A stretch of DNA of 64,000 nt from Marinobacter similis (GTDB lineage: Bacteria; Pseudomonadota; Gammaproteobacteria; Pseudomonadales; Oleiphilaceae). Made by a program: the position numbers and the translations under genes. The notes beneath the pieces are model-generated. The model was not told the origin of the DNA, made no database searches, and saw only the letters and a list, made by a program, of their open reading frames with translations. This document shows, piece by piece, positions 40,870-52,949 of this stretch. The stretch covers positions 3,100,001 to 3,164,000 of the forward strand of contig NZ_CP007151.1 in NCBI RefSeq assembly GCF_000830985.1. Direction: 5' to 3'. The first letter of the stretch is position 1. Every line of letters starts with the position of its first letter.

Positions 40870-42137
40870 TCACAGGGTCGATGGGAATGACATCTGGCCC
40901 GAGAGAACTTCGTCGGGGTGGATGTCCACGCAGAAGACCTGGGCCCTGGCTCCGGTATACAGGCTTGTAGATAAGGTGATGGTGCGTTTGGCGTCGGGTA
41001 GCCCGACGTACGGCCGCGAGCTACTGATGTGTTGAGGCCGCTCGAGGGCATTGCGAAAATACTCCCGATGCTCCCAGCGAGCGCCGGCGGAATGGTACAG
41101 AGGGTTGAACCGGCCGCGATTCCTGTCACTGTCGGTGTGAGCAAGGTTGCCTAGCTGGACGCCATTGGCGTCCAGGAGAAAGCAACGTTTTACACCGCTT
41201 TGCTCTAACAGGCGCTGGCAGGCTTCCCGGAAATCGTTGCCGCGAGCCAGTCCATGGCAGGCATCCATGATCTCGAATCGCAACAGCCGGAGGTAGCTCT
41301 CCTGGTTCTGATGGTCCTGCAGGGACCATTCGTCGGAGTCGACCAGGACATGATGGAGCCGGGCTTCAGACTTATCCACAATGTTTGGGGTGATACTCTC
41401 AGGCTTGCCGAGCAGAAATCCCTGTAACAGATCGGCTTCGGTTGCCAGTGCAATTCTGGCCTGGGCTGTGTTCTCGATACCTTCCAGCAGCACCAGACTA
41501 CCGCTTTCCCGGATCATCCGGACCAGACTTTCCAACAACAATCGGGCCCGGTTGTTCTTTTCGGCATTGACCAGCAGGCTGCGATCCAGTTTTACGATCA
41601 GGGGATTTATTTGCCACAGCCGCTCGAAGTTCGAGTCCCCCATCCCGAAGTCATCAATCGCGATCTGAAAACCCAACGTCTTGGCCTTGTGGATAAACAC
41701 CATCAGGGCTTCGGGGTTGTCCGAGGCAGTCTCCACCAACTCTAGGACCACCCTGTCCGGTTCGATTCCGGCGCTTGGCAGTGTGAAGCCAGTCGTTCCA
41801 GCGAGGCGTCGGGATGCACGCAGGTGTCAGGGTTGATGTTCAGGAATAACCAGACCGGACTTTCACCGGCGGCGAAGTTCGCCAGATGCAGATGCAGCAG
41901 GTGCCGATCCAGCGTCGGGGTCTGGCCCAAAGTGGCGGCCTGCTCGAACAGGCTAAGGGGAGAAACCGGCTGATCGTGTTTACTGACCCGGACCAGTGCT
42001 TCAAAGCCCACCAGCTTCTGATGGGTCGGACTCAGGATCGGTTGATACACCGATCTGAAATCGTAGCTGCGGATAATGTCGGGCTCGGTGAGAGCACGGG
42101 CATGGCTTCGGCGGGAAAGTCGGACTACGCTGCTCAT
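40870..42137 (-). CDS. EAL-domain c-di-GMP phosphodiesterase with C-terminal sensor region (one base missing)
   Basis: The EAL domain is at the N-terminus: GFEALVR (Glu46), FLNINP, LELVET, AIDDFGMGDS, VKLDRSLL and LLEGIENTAQ, so the metal-binding and catalytic residues look complete and hydrolysis of c-di-GMP is expected. The frame breaks near 41770 (SHCQA to GIEPDRVVLELVET); one base restores it, giving 422 residues. After residue 255 comes a second domain (SYLRLLRFEIMDACHGL, then GVKRCFLLDANGVQLGN and VFCVDIHPDEV) that resembles a PAS/Cache-like sensor. No signal peptide or membrane helix is visible, so the sensor would be cytoplasmic. Confidence 0.87.
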
Positions 42138-42363
42138 TCAGCAACCTCGAACCTTGCTGTCGTTGTAGCCGTCCTGGCCGTGGATTGAACGCATTAAAAT
42201 ACACCTAACATGCGGATTTCGTGCCAAAATTAACGAATGACAGCCGAGCCTGCAGCGACTGGCAGGTAACCGGATGTACCACAAATCAACTCGACGGATT
42301 TGCACGACCTCGGTGCGCCCCGGGGGGTCATTGACCGCGTTGTGCACTAAAACAGGATGATTC

Positions 42364-43660
42364 ATGGAGCCACACAGCCAGTTTCGATTGCTGGGACAAC
42401 AGCGGTTTTTGCCGTTCTACCTGACCCAGTTCTCCGGCGCCTTTAACGACAATCTCTACAAGAACGCCCTGTTGTTGTTGATCACCTTCAGCGCCGGTGG
42501 CCTGATGGGCTTGTCGGTCAATGTCGTGGTTAATCTGGCGGCGTTCCTGTTCATCTTGCCGTTTTTCCTGTTCTCCGGGATTGCCGGGCAACTGGCGGAC
42601 AACTACGAAAAGGCGCGGATCATTCGCACCGTCAAACTTGCGGAAATTGTCATCATGCGCTGGCGGCCATCGGCCTGTGGTTTGGCTGGTATGAGCTGCT
42701 GCTGGTGTTGCTGTTCCTGATGGGTACCCAATCCACCTTCTTCGGGCCGGTGAAGTACGCGATCCTGCCCCAGGTGCTGGCGGATGAGGAACTGGTCGGC
42801 GGCAATGGTCTGGTCAGCATGGGCACCTTCGTAGCTATCCTGCTTGGCACCATCGTCGCCGGGCTGCTGATGGGTTATGACCTGGCGGCAAAACTGACTG
42901 CCGTGGCGGTGCTGGTGATGGCGGTACTGGGTTACGTGGCCGCACGCCAGGTGCCGCCGACGGGAGACCGAAGCGAGGCGCGGGCGGTCCCGTTGCGACC
43001 GGTGCAGGAGACCTGGCAGTTGATGGTCATTGCCGCCGAGCGACCCCGGGTGTTGCTGGCGGTGCTGGCCATTTCCTGGTTCTGGTTCCTCGGCGCCGCC
43101 TACCTGACCCAGTTTCCGAATTTTGCCCGCACCAGTCTGCTTGGGGATGAAACCGTGGTCACCCTGTTGCTGTCGACGTTCATTGTCGGGATATCAGCCG
43201 GTGCCATGCTGTGCGAACGCCTGACTCGGCACCAAATTTCGCTGGTACCGGTGCCTGGGGCGCCCTGGGACTGACCCTGTTGGGCGTGGATCTGTTCTTT
43301 GCAGTGCCGGAATCGCCGATGCAATCGACCTGGCTAACCCTGCTGATGGACCCGGTGTATCTGCGGGTGCTGTTTGATCTGGTGGGCATTGGCGTCTGCG
43401 GTGGGCTGTTCATTGTGCCGTTGTACGCCTTCATTCAGCATGAGACTCCGGATCATAAGCGCGCCCGCATCATTGCCGCCCTCAATGTCATTAATGCTCT
43501 GTTCATGGTGGTCAGTGCCCTGGTGGGGATTCTCGTGCTCGGAGTGCTGGAAGTGACTATTCCCGGATTTTTCCTGTTGTTATCACTGCTTAACGCTGCG
43601 GTCTGGCTGGTGGTGTGGCGCCTGCGGCGTTCAGAACCGGCGAAATCTGTGGATAATTAA
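42364..43660 (+). CDS. MFS transporter, LplT-like (two bases missing)
   Basis: The start FRLLGQQRFLPFYLTQFSGAFNDNLYKNALLLL is characteristic of the MFS group that includes the lysophospholipid transporter LplT. Breaks at 42657-42658 (EIVIM to LAAIGLWFGWY) and 43253 (SLVPV to AWGALGLTLLG) are each fixed by one G, giving 432 residues and about twelve helices. In many bacteria such proteins are linked or fused to an acyltransferase (Aas) that repairs lysophospholipids; no acyltransferase is next to it here. AGGATG precedes the ATG. Its stop overlaps the first DnaA box of the putative origin. Confidence 0.82.
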
Positions 43661-43850
43661 TTGAATAACCGTCGGAAAACCTTTGGACGAATTTTTTTAA
43701 GAATAATAAAAACAGTAGTTTAGGTGCTATTTTAGGGCGGTTAACCCTTGCTCAAAAATGTGGATAACTGTCTTAAAAACTTTTCTAAGAAGAGCTGTAC
43801 AAGCGTTTGAAAAGCCAATGTATTTCGGTTATCCACTACCGTCATCCACA
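43648..43850. other. Probable chromosome replication origin (oriC-like region)
   Basis: The 341-base gap between the transporter and mnmG contains two perfect DnaA boxes, TGTGGATAA at 43648-43656 and 43759-43767, and two one-mismatch boxes, TTATCCACT at 43829-43837 and TCATCCACA at 43842-43850. Between the first two lies a strongly AT-rich stretch (43691-43734) that could be the unwinding element. Location directly upstream of mnmG-rsmG-parA-parB-atp is the classical oriC neighbourhood of enteric and vibrio chromosomes. I see no GATC cluster and no gene in the gap. Confidence 0.65.
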
Positions 43851-44001
43851 GGAAAAGGGCGGGTTTTTCCGATGCCCGATGCCTTGTCGGCTTTCAACAC
43901 CGCTTGGCTCTGGTTAAAATTTGCACATTCAAACTGCAATTCGGTGGCCGAGGCGTTATACTCGCCGCCCTGTTTTTATCCCCCGATTTCCGAGGTGAAC
44001 T

Positions 44002-45887
44002 GTGGATTTTCCAACCCGTTTCGATGTCATTGTCATTGGTGGTGGCCATGCCGGCACTGAAGCCGCGCTGGCCGCGGCGCGCATGGCTCGCAGACCCTGC
44101 TGCTGACCCACAACATCGAGACCCTGGGCCAGATGTCCTGCAACCCGGCCATCGGCGGTATCGGAAAAAGCCACCTGGTCAAGGAAATCGATGCCCTCGG
44201 CGGTGCCATGGCCACTGCGACTGATCGGGCCGGTATCCAGTTCCGGGTTCTGAACAGTCGCAAGGGGCCGGCCGTGCGCGCGACCCGCGCCCAGGCTGAC
44301 CGCGTGTTGTACAAGGCGGCAATCCGGGAAGTATTGGAAAGTCAGCCCAATCTGACCCTGTTCCAGCAGGCTGCCGATGATCTGATTGTGGAAAACGATC
44401 AGGTCACCGGGGTGGTGAGCCAGACCGGAATACGGTTCAACGCCAAGACTGTGGTCCTGACCACCGGCACCTTCCTGGGCGGAGTTATCCACATCGGCAT
44501 GCAGCATCATTCCGGCGGCCGTGCTGGTGATGCCCCGGCCAACGCCCTGGCCCAACGCCTGCGGGAACTGCCGTTCAACGTGGGCCGATTGAAAACTGGT
44601 ACGCCGCCGCGGATCGACGCCCGCAGCGTGGACTTCTCGGTCATGGAACAGCAATGGGGCGACAATCCCGCTCCGGTGATGTCGTTCACCGGCAGCCGTG
44701 ACCAGCACCCGGAGCAGATCTGCTGTTACGTGACCCGGACCACCGAGCGCACCCACGACATCATCCGTAGCGGTTTTGACCGTTCGCCGATGTTCGCCGG
44801 CAGCATCGAAGGTGTCGGGCCGCGTTATTGCCCGTCCATCGAGGACAAGGTCAACCGCTTCGCCGATAAGGATTCGCACCAGATCTTTGTCGAGCCCGAA
44901 GGTCTGACCACCAACGAGCTCTACCCCAACGGCATCTCCACCAGCCTGCCTTTTGATATCCAGTTGCAGGCGGTACGGTCGATTCCGGGTTTTGAAAATG
45001 CCCACATTACCCGCCCGGGCTATGCCATCGAGTACGATTACCTGAACCCACAGGATCTGCGCCACACCCTGGAAACCAAGTTTATCCAGGGCCTGTACTT
45101 TGCCGGCCAGATCAACGGCACCACCGGGTACGAGGAAGCTGGTGCCCAGGGACTGCTGGCGGGCATCAACGCCGCCTTGCGGGCCCAGGACAAAGATTCG
45201 TGGTATCCGCGCCGGGATGAAGCCTACCTGGGTGTGCTGGTGGACGATCTGATCACCATGGGTACCAGTGAGCCCTACCGCATGTTCACCAGCCGGGCTG
45301 AATACCGGTTGATCCTGCGCGAGGACAACGCCGATCTGCGCCTGACCGAAACCGGCCGCAAGCTGGGCCTGGTGGACGATCATCGCTGGCAGGTCTTTAA
45401 CGACAAACGCGAGGGCATTACCCAGGAGCGCCGTCGGCTGGAAACCACCCGGATTCACCCGAATACTGACGCCGGGGAGCGGGCCAACGGTTTCCTCAAG
45501 CAGCCGATGACCCGGGACCAGTCCCTGGCCGAGCTGCTGCGCCGGCCAGAGATCGCCTACAGCCACATTGCCGAAATCGGTGCCGACAGCGCCGAAGATC
45601 CGAACGTGTCCGATCAGGTAGAGATCGAGATCAAGTACGAGGGCTACATCTCCCGTCAGGCGGATGAGATTGAACGTCTGCGCCGCAATGAGAACACCGA
45701 ATTGCCGGTGGATCTGGATTACGACGTCATTGGTGGTCTGTCCAATGAAATCAAGCAGAAGCTCAAGGAAGTGCGTCCGGAAACCGTGGCCCAGGCGTCC
45801 CGGGTCCAGGGCGTGACCCCGGCCGCGGTCAGCCAGATCCTGGTGCACCTGAAAAAGCGCGACTTGCTGCGCAAGCAGAGTGCCTGA
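44002..45887 (+). CDS. mnmG: tRNA uridine-5-carboxymethylaminomethyl modification enzyme MnmG (one base missing)
   Basis: MnmG (GidA) is the FAD partner of MnmE in modifying wobble U34. The GTG at 44002 follows GAGGTG and begins [28 protein letters not shown]. One base missing at 44084-44085 (GG for GGG) breaks the frame; restoring it gives [34 protein letters not shown] and the intact rest, 628 residues. The FAD motif, the active-site cysteines (SCNPAIGG and ICCYVTRT) and the C-terminal helical domain are present. It heads a run with rsmG, parA and parB. Its partner mnmE is only a fragment in this sequence. Confidence 0.95.
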
Positions 45888-45896
45888 TCTGATTCC

Positions 45897-46565
45897 ATGA
45901 CTAATTCACTTTCTAATTCGCTCTCCAGTCCACTCTGGCAACGCCAGCTCCGGGACGGGCTGGTGGCGATGGATGTGTCCCTGAGCGAGGCCCAGCAACA
46001 GCAGTTGCTGGCCTTCCTGAACCTGCTCAACAAATGGAACCGGGCCTACAACCTGACCGCAGTGCGCGACGAGCGCGAGATGGTGTCCCGGCAATTGCTC
46101 GACAGCCTCAGCATTCTGCCCCATGTGCACACCGAGCATCTGCTGGATGTTGGTGCCGGTGGTGGACTGCCTGGCATCCCCCTGGCCATTGCCCTGCCGG
46201 AGCGCCGGTTCACCCTGCTCGACAGCAATGGTAAGAAAACCCGGTTCCTGAATCAGTGTGTGCTCGAGCTTGGGCTTGGCAACGTTGATGTTATCCACGG
46301 CCGGGCCGAAGCCTGTACGCCGGAGCAGCCGTTCACCCAGATCAGTAGCCGGGCTTTCACTGCGCTCGAGAACCTGGTCAGCTGGTGCGGCGATTTGCTG
46401 GCAAATGGCGGCGAGTTCCTTGCCATGAAAGGCCAGTTTCCGGATGATGAGGTGGCTGCGCTTCCGGCCGGCTGGCAGGTAAAATCCAGCCATTCCCTGG
46501 AAGTCCCCGGAGCCGATGGCGACCGTCACCTGCTGGTGGTCACCCGGGCAGATCATTCCCAGTAA
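45897..46565 (+). CDS. rsmG: 16S rRNA (guanine-527-N7) methyltransferase RsmG
   Basis: The 222-residue GidB protein methylates G527 of 16S rRNA; loss gives low-level streptomycin resistance. The SAM motif is LLDVGAGGGLPGIPLAI, followed by LLDSNGKKTRFL and the NVDVIHGRAE strand. The N-terminal helix LLAFLNLLNKWNRAYNLTAVRDEREMVSRQLLDSL is typical. The first 12 residues are unusual and a start further in (45969) is possible. It lies nine bases after mnmG and 21 before parA. Confidence 0.94.
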   Translation: MTNSLSNSLSSPLWQRQLRDGLVAMDVSLSEAQQQQLLAFLNLLNKWNRAYNLTAVRDEREMVSRQLLDSLSILPHVHTEHLLDVGAGGGLPGIPLAIALPERRFTLLDSNGKKTRFLNQCVLELGLGNVDVIHGRAEACTPEQPFTQISSRAFTALENLVSWCGDLLANGGEFLAMKGQFPDDEVAALPAGWQVKSSHSLEVPGADGDRHLLVVTRADHSQ

Positions 46566-46586
46566 CCCGCAAACAGGAGGCGAGAC

Positions 46587-47381
46587 ATGGCGCGCGTGAT
46601 TGCAGTGACCAATCAAAAAGGCGGTGTGGGGAAAACCACCACCTGCGTCAACCTTGCTGCGTCGCTGGCCGCCACCAAGCGCCGGGTTCTGCTGGTGGAT
46701 ATGGATCCCCAGGGCAACGCCACCATGGGTAGTGGTGTGGATAAAAACGCCCTGGAGCTGTCTGGCTACGATTTGCTGACCAAGCGCGCCACAGCCGCTG
46801 AAGTCATCTTCCTGGCGGAATCGTCCGGTTTCGATATTCTGCCGGCCAACGGTGACCTGACCGCGGCGGAAGTGGAACTGATGAACGAGATCGGCCGTGA
46901 GCATCGGCTGCGCCTGGCCCTGAACACTGTTCGCGACAACTACGATTACATCCTGATCGATTGCCCGCCCTCGCTCAGTCTGCTCACCGTCAATGCACTG
47001 TCTTCAGCCGATTCCGTGCTGATTCCCATGCAGTGCGAGTATTACGCGCTGGAAGGCCTGGCGGCGTTGATGAACACGGTTGAACAGATCCAGGAGACGG
47101 TGAATCCGAATCTGCAGTTGGAAGGCATACTGCGTACCATGTACGACCCGCGTAACAGCCTGACCCTGGACGTATCCGGCCAGCTCAGTGAGTATTTTGG
47201 CGACAAAGTTTACCGGGCGGTGATTCCCCGCAACGTTCGCCTTGCCGAAGCGCCGAGTTACGGGATGCCGGCCCTCAAATACGACCGTGCTTCCAAGGGT
47301 GCGGTGGCGTACCTGGCCCTGGCCGGTGAAATGGTGCGGCGCCATGGCTCTACAAAGACATCCGCGCCGGTGGCGGTGTAA
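46587..47381 (+). CDS. parA: Chromosome partitioning ATPase ParA (Soj)
   Basis: A 264-residue deviant Walker-type ATPase. The Walker A motif KGGVGKTTT (residues 11-19) has the signature lysine, followed by LLVDMDPQGNATMGSGVD (A') and LIDCPPSLSLLTVNAL (Walker B). ParA binds DNA nonspecifically as an ATP dimer and moves ParB-parS complexes. GGAGG precedes the ATG. Together with parB it is placed next to the putative origin, as in most bacteria with chromosomal parAB. Confidence 0.95.
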   Translation: MARVIAVTNQKGGVGKTTTCVNLAASLAATKRRVLLVDMDPQGNATMGSGVDKNALELSGYDLLTKRATAAEVIFLAESSGFDILPANGDLTAAEVELMNEIGREHRLRLALNTVRDNYDYILIDCPPSLSLLTVNALSSADSVLIPMQCEYYALEGLAALMNTVEQIQETVNPNLQLEGILRTMYDPRNSLTLDVSGQLSEYFGDKVYRAVIPRNVRLAEAPSYGMPALKYDRASKGAVAYLALAGEMVRRHGSTKTSAPVAV

Positions 47382-47429
47382 CATACCGCCCTGTCACTCA
47401 ATAACGCATAACGAATTTCAACGGGAAGA

Positions 47430-48317
47430 ATGACTGACACCATGGCGGCGAAGAAACGAGGATTGGGCGAGCGAGGACTGGGAGCGCTGTTGGCGGGCTC
47501 CAAGGTCAATCTCGACCAGGAACTGAAGGATCACGATGGGGAGCTGCGCGAGGTTCCCATCGACCTCATCCAGCGTGGCCGCTTCCAGCCACGCCGGGAC
47601 ATGGACCCGGCGGCGCTGCAGGAACTGGCAGATTCAATCCGTCAGCAAGGTGTGATGCAGCCGGTGGTGGTGCGTCCCATTGCCGAAGGCCGCTACGAGC
47701 TGATTGCCGGTGAGCGCCGCTGGCGCGCCACCCAGATGGCTGAGCTCGACAGCATTCCTGCCATTATCCGAGATGTACCCGATGAAGCCGCCATTGCCAT
47801 GGCGCTCATCGAAAACATCCAGCGTGAAAATCTTAATCCCATCGAAGAAGCCTTCGCACTGCAACGCCTGCAGGACGAGTTTGGTCTGACCCAGGCTCAG
47901 GTCGCCGAGGCTGTGGGTAAGTCCCGGACTACCATCACCAACCTGCTGCGCCTGATTGGCCTGACCGAAGACGTTCGCCTGATGCTCGAGCACGGCGACC
48001 TGGAAATGGGCCATGGCCGTGCCATGTTGACCCTGCCGCCGGAACAGCAGATGCAGGTGGCCAAACAGGTGGTCGCCAAATCCCTGTCTGTGCGCCAGAC
48101 CGAGGCGCTGGTGCGCCGGGTCCAGCAGGAAAAGCCGGACCAGAAATCCGGCCGTGAGGCCGCGGTCGATCCCAACATTCGCGCGCTGCAGGATGACCTG
48201 GCGGAGCGCCTCGGAGCCCGAGTCTCCATTGCCCACGGTCAACGTGGCAAGGGCAAGCTGGTGATCGAATACAGTTCCCTGGACGAGCTCGATGGAATTC
48301 TTGGCCATATCAAGTAA
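47430..48317 (+). CDS. parB: Chromosome partitioning protein ParB (Spo0J)
   Basis: A 295-residue DNA-binding CTPase. It contains the N-terminal ParB domain (VPIDLIQRGRFQPRRDMDPAALQELADSI), the GERRWRATQ box that binds CTP, a helix-turn-helix (LTQAQVAEAVGKSRTTITNLLRLIGL) that reads parS, and a C-terminal dimer domain. The basic GLGERGLGALL start is the ParA-contact region. ATGs at 47430 and 47442 are both plausible. I did not find a clear parS sequence in the window. Confidence 0.95.
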   Translation: MTDTMAAKKRGLGERGLGALLAGSKVNLDQELKDHDGELREVPIDLIQRGRFQPRRDMDPAALQELADSIRQQGVMQPVVVRPIAEGRYELIAGERRWRATQMAELDSIPAIIRDVPDEAAIAMALIENIQRENLNPIEEAFALQRLQDEFGLTQAQVAEAVGKSRTTITNLLRLIGLTEDVRLMLEHGDLEMGHGRAMLTLPPEQQMQVAKQVVAKSLSVRQTEALVRRVQQEKPDQKSGREAAVDPNIRALQDDLAERLGARVSIAHGQRGKGKLVIEYSSLDELDGILGHIK

Positions 48318-48482
48318 TTTGGCCTGATTTTCCGGCTCTTTCGGAGTGCTACGAAAGTCCGTGTTTGTTCATTTACACAACATGTAGTGGTACGAAGTTA
48401 ACCGGTCGCCTATTTGTGTGCCAACGCCGGCGACACCCTCAGCTAGGCCCTTATTGACGGGGACTTGCGGAATTCGGTTTTG

Positions 48483-48511
48483 TTGATTCGTGCACATTGA
48501 ACACCTATAAT
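48483..48511 (+). promoter_or_regulatory. Promoter for the atp operon
   Basis: TTGATT (48483-48488), a 17-base spacer and a perfect TATAAT (48506-48511) lie 77 bases before atpI. The 270-base parB-atpI gap otherwise shows a short inverted repeat CTTTCG/CGAAAG near 48338-48357 and no gene. Confidence 0.65.
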
Positions 48512-48587
48512 CTGCGGCGCTCGTATTGGTGCATTTGCTTACTTTTTAAACTGCATCGACGAAAAGCACCGTACTCTCGGGAAAAAA

Positions 48588-49881
<1,294 letters not shown>

Positions 49882-49928
49882 TCGGACTTCATTTAGTCGT
49901 AGTTTTTAAACCCTTAACGTTAACCTGA

Positions 49929-50213
<285 letters not shown>

Positions 50214-50280
50214 TCGAGTCGCCAGCCGGGGGTTCACCCCGGTCAGATGATTCTTAACAAAACAGGCGAGAGGTGAAGAC

Positions 50281-50751
50281 GTGAACATTAATTTGACGAT
50301 GATTGGTCAAGCCATCGCGTTCTTTATCTTTGTCGTGTTCTGCATGAAGTATGTGTGGCCGCCGATTATGGCCGCACTGCAGGAACGTCAAAAGAAGATC
50401 GCTGACGGACTGGCTGCCTCAGACCGCGCGGCGCGCGATCTGGAACTGGCTCAGGAAAAGTCAGCTCAGGAACTGCGTGAAGCCAAGCAGCAAGCCGCTG
50501 GTCTTATTGAACAGGCCAACAAGCGCGCAGCCTCCATTGTGGAAGCATCGAAAGATGACGCCCGCAAAGAAGGCGAAAAGCTGATTGAGCAGGCCAAGGC
50601 CGAAATTGAACAGGAACGTAATCAGGCCCGTGACGCGCTGCGTGCAGAAATTGCCGCCATTGCCGTTGCCGGTGCTGAGAAGATCCTGGAAACCTCTGTC
50701 GATGCCTCCAAGCACAACGAGATGTTGGAAAAACTGGCGGCAGAACTTTAA
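50281..50751 (+). CDS. atpF: ATP synthase F0 subunit b
   Basis: The 156-residue peripheral stalk subunit begins at a GTG ([29 protein letters not shown]), one membrane helix, then a long charged coiled coil rich in Ala, Glu and Lys. GAGGTG precedes the start. Length equals the E. coli protein. The frame is intact. Confidence 0.95.
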   Translation: MNINLTMIGQAIAFFIFVVFCMKYVWPPIMAALQERQKKIADGLAASDRAARDLELAQEKSAQELREAKQQAAGLIEQANKRAASIVEASKDDARKEGEKLIEQAKAEIEQERNQARDALRAEIAAIAVAGAEKILETSVDASKHNEMLEKLAAEL

Positions 50752-50766
50752 ACGACGAGGTTCATC

Positions 50767-51302
50767 ATGGCAGAACTGAGAACGCTGGCCCGTCCCTACG
50801 CGAAAGCAGCATTCAAGGCCGCCCAGGAGCATGAGCAACTGGCACAGTGGTCACAGGTGCTGACGATCGCAGGACAGGTCACCGCGAACGAAGACATTCG
50901 ACAGCTTCTCGCGAATCCGGGTCTGGAAGAGCAGAAGAAAGCCGAGCTGACTCTCGAAGTCGCCGAAGACGGCGTCACCGAGCAGGTTCGTAATTTCTTC
51001 GCTGTACTGGCGGAAAATCGCCGGCTGACTCTTCTTCCTGAGATTTCAGCGCTCTTCAACACGTACCGGCTGATCTGGAGCGCACTGTTGATATCGAAGT
51101 GACCGCGGCTTACGAGCTGACGGACGAACAGCAACAGAAGCTCGCCCAGGCACTCTCGACAAAACTCGAGCGGAAAGTGTCACTCGCAGCGTCGTCGGAC
51201 AAGTCCCTGATTGGCGGTGCAATCATTCGCACCGGCGATCTGGTTATCGACGCTTCTGTACGCGGAAAGCTGACCAAGCTGGCCGACGCTCTGGGCTCCT
51301 GA
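50767..51302 (+). CDS. atpH: ATP synthase F1 subunit delta (one base missing)
   Basis: Delta joins the peripheral stalk to the top of F1. It begins [20 protein letters not shown] after GAGG. At 51068-51069 (GG for GGG) one base is missing; restoring it turns FNTYR into [26 protein letters not shown] and the rest, giving 178 residues. The C-terminal [23 protein letters not shown] is the family signature. Confidence 0.94.
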
Positions 51303-51330
51303 TTTCAGCATAAGGTTTGAGGATATTGGC

Positions 51331-52874
51331 ATGCAGCAACTGAATCCATCCGAGATCAGTGACATCATCAAGAAGAGAATCGAGAAGCTCGATATCTCTT
51401 CCGAAGCAAAGAACGAAGGTACGATCCTGTCTGTCTCTGACGGTATCGTGCTGATCCACGGTCTGGCCGACGTTATGTACGGCGAGATGATTGAATTCGC
51501 CAACGGCGTCTTCGGTATGGCTCTGAACCTGGAGCGTGATTCCGTTGGTGCGGTTGTTCTGGGTGATTACGAAGGCCTGGCAGAGGGTCAGAAGGTACGT
51601 TGTACCGGTCGTATCCTGGAAGTTCCGGTCGGACCAGAGTTGATGGGCCGCGTTGTGGACTCACTGGGTAACCCGATCGACGGTAAAGGCGAACTGGCAC
51701 TGACCTGACTTCTCCGATTGAGAAGGTTGCGCCGGGCGTTATCGAACGTCAGTCCGTTGATGAGCCGGTTCAGACGGGTCTGAAGGCGATTGACACCATG
51801 GTGCCAATCGGTCGCGGCCAGCGTGAGCTGATCATCGGTGACCGTCAGATTGGTAAGACCGCTGTCGCCATCGACGCGATCATCAACCAGAAGAACACTG
51901 GCATTAAGTGTATCTACGTTGCCGTAGGCCAGAAGCAGTCTTCCATTGCCGCTGTTGTGCGCAAACTGGAAGAGCACGGTGCCATGGATCACACCATCGT
52001 GGTTGCCGCTGGCGCCGCCGATCCGGCCGCTACCCAGTTCCTGGCTCCGTACGCCGGTACTTCCATGGGTGAATACTTCCGTGACCGCGGTGAAGACGCG
52101 CTGATCATTTATGATGATCTGTCCAAGCAGGCTGTGGCGTATCGCCAGATCTCCCTGCTGCTGCGTCGTCCGCCGGGCCGTGAAGCTTACCCGGGTGACG
52201 TGTTCTACCTGCACTCCCGTCTGCTGGAGCGTGCGTCCCGCGTTAACGCCGACTACGTTGAGAAGTTCACCAACGGTGAAGTGAAAGGCAAGACCGGTTC
52301 CCTGACCGCCCTGCCGATCATCGAAACCCAGGCCGGTGACGTATCTGCGTTCGTACCGACCAACGTGATCTCAATCACTGACGGCCAGATCTTCCTGGAA
52401 ACCAACCTGTTCAACTCGGGTATCCGTCCGGCAATGAACGCCGGTGTCTCGGTATCGCGGGTAGGTGGTTCAGCCCAGACCAAGATCATGAAGAAGCTTG
52501 GCGGTAACATCCGTCTGGCTCTGGCCCAGTTCCGTGAATTGGCCGCTTTCGCCCAGTTTGCTTCCGACCTTGACGAAGCAACCCGTAAGCAGCTGGAGCA
52601 CGGTCAGCGTGTAACGGAACTCATGAAGCAGAACCAGTACAGCCCGATGTCTGTGGCTGAAATGGGTACGGTTCTGTTTGCAGCCAACGAAGGCTTCCTG
52701 GACGACGTTGATGTCGATAAGGTTGTTAAGTTCGAAGCGCAGTTGCTTGACTGGATGCGCGCCGAACAGAAAGACCTGCTCGCCAAGATCAACGAGAAAG
52801 GTGATTTCAACGACGAAATCGCTTCCGGCCTGAAAGCTGCACTTGAGAAATTCAAGACCACTCAGAGCTGGTAA
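51331..52874 (+). CDS. atpA: ATP synthase F1 subunit alpha (one base missing)
   Basis: The non-catalytic nucleotide-binding subunit, 514 residues when repaired. It begins [21 protein letters not shown] after GAGG. One base is missing at 51696-51697 (GG for GGG): KGEL then [25 protein letters not shown]. The P-loop is [13 protein letters not shown], and [23 protein letters not shown] and the arginine-finger region [17 protein letters not shown] follow. An intact ATP synthase is expected in this respirer, so the break is most likely a sequence error. Confidence 0.96.
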
Positions 52875-52881
52875 GAAATTG

Positions 52882-52905
52882 GGCCTGCGACCTGTGTCGC
52901 GGGCC
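52882..52905 (+). other. Hairpin between atpA and atpG
   Basis: GGCCTGCGAC and GTCGCGGGCC form a ten-base stem (one G-T pair) with a CTGT loop, eight bases after the atpA stop. Only a weak T stretch follows, so it may be an mRNA-stability or partial attenuation element rather than a full terminator. Confidence 0.5.
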
Positions 52906-52949
52906 GATTTTCGTGGCAACGAGTGTCTAACTTGAGAAGGCAGTGAGTT

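Noticed and set aside
43956-45848. 630-codon minus-strand frame opposite mnmG
   Set aside because: Shadow of mnmG, longer than the broken mnmG frame only because of the missing base.
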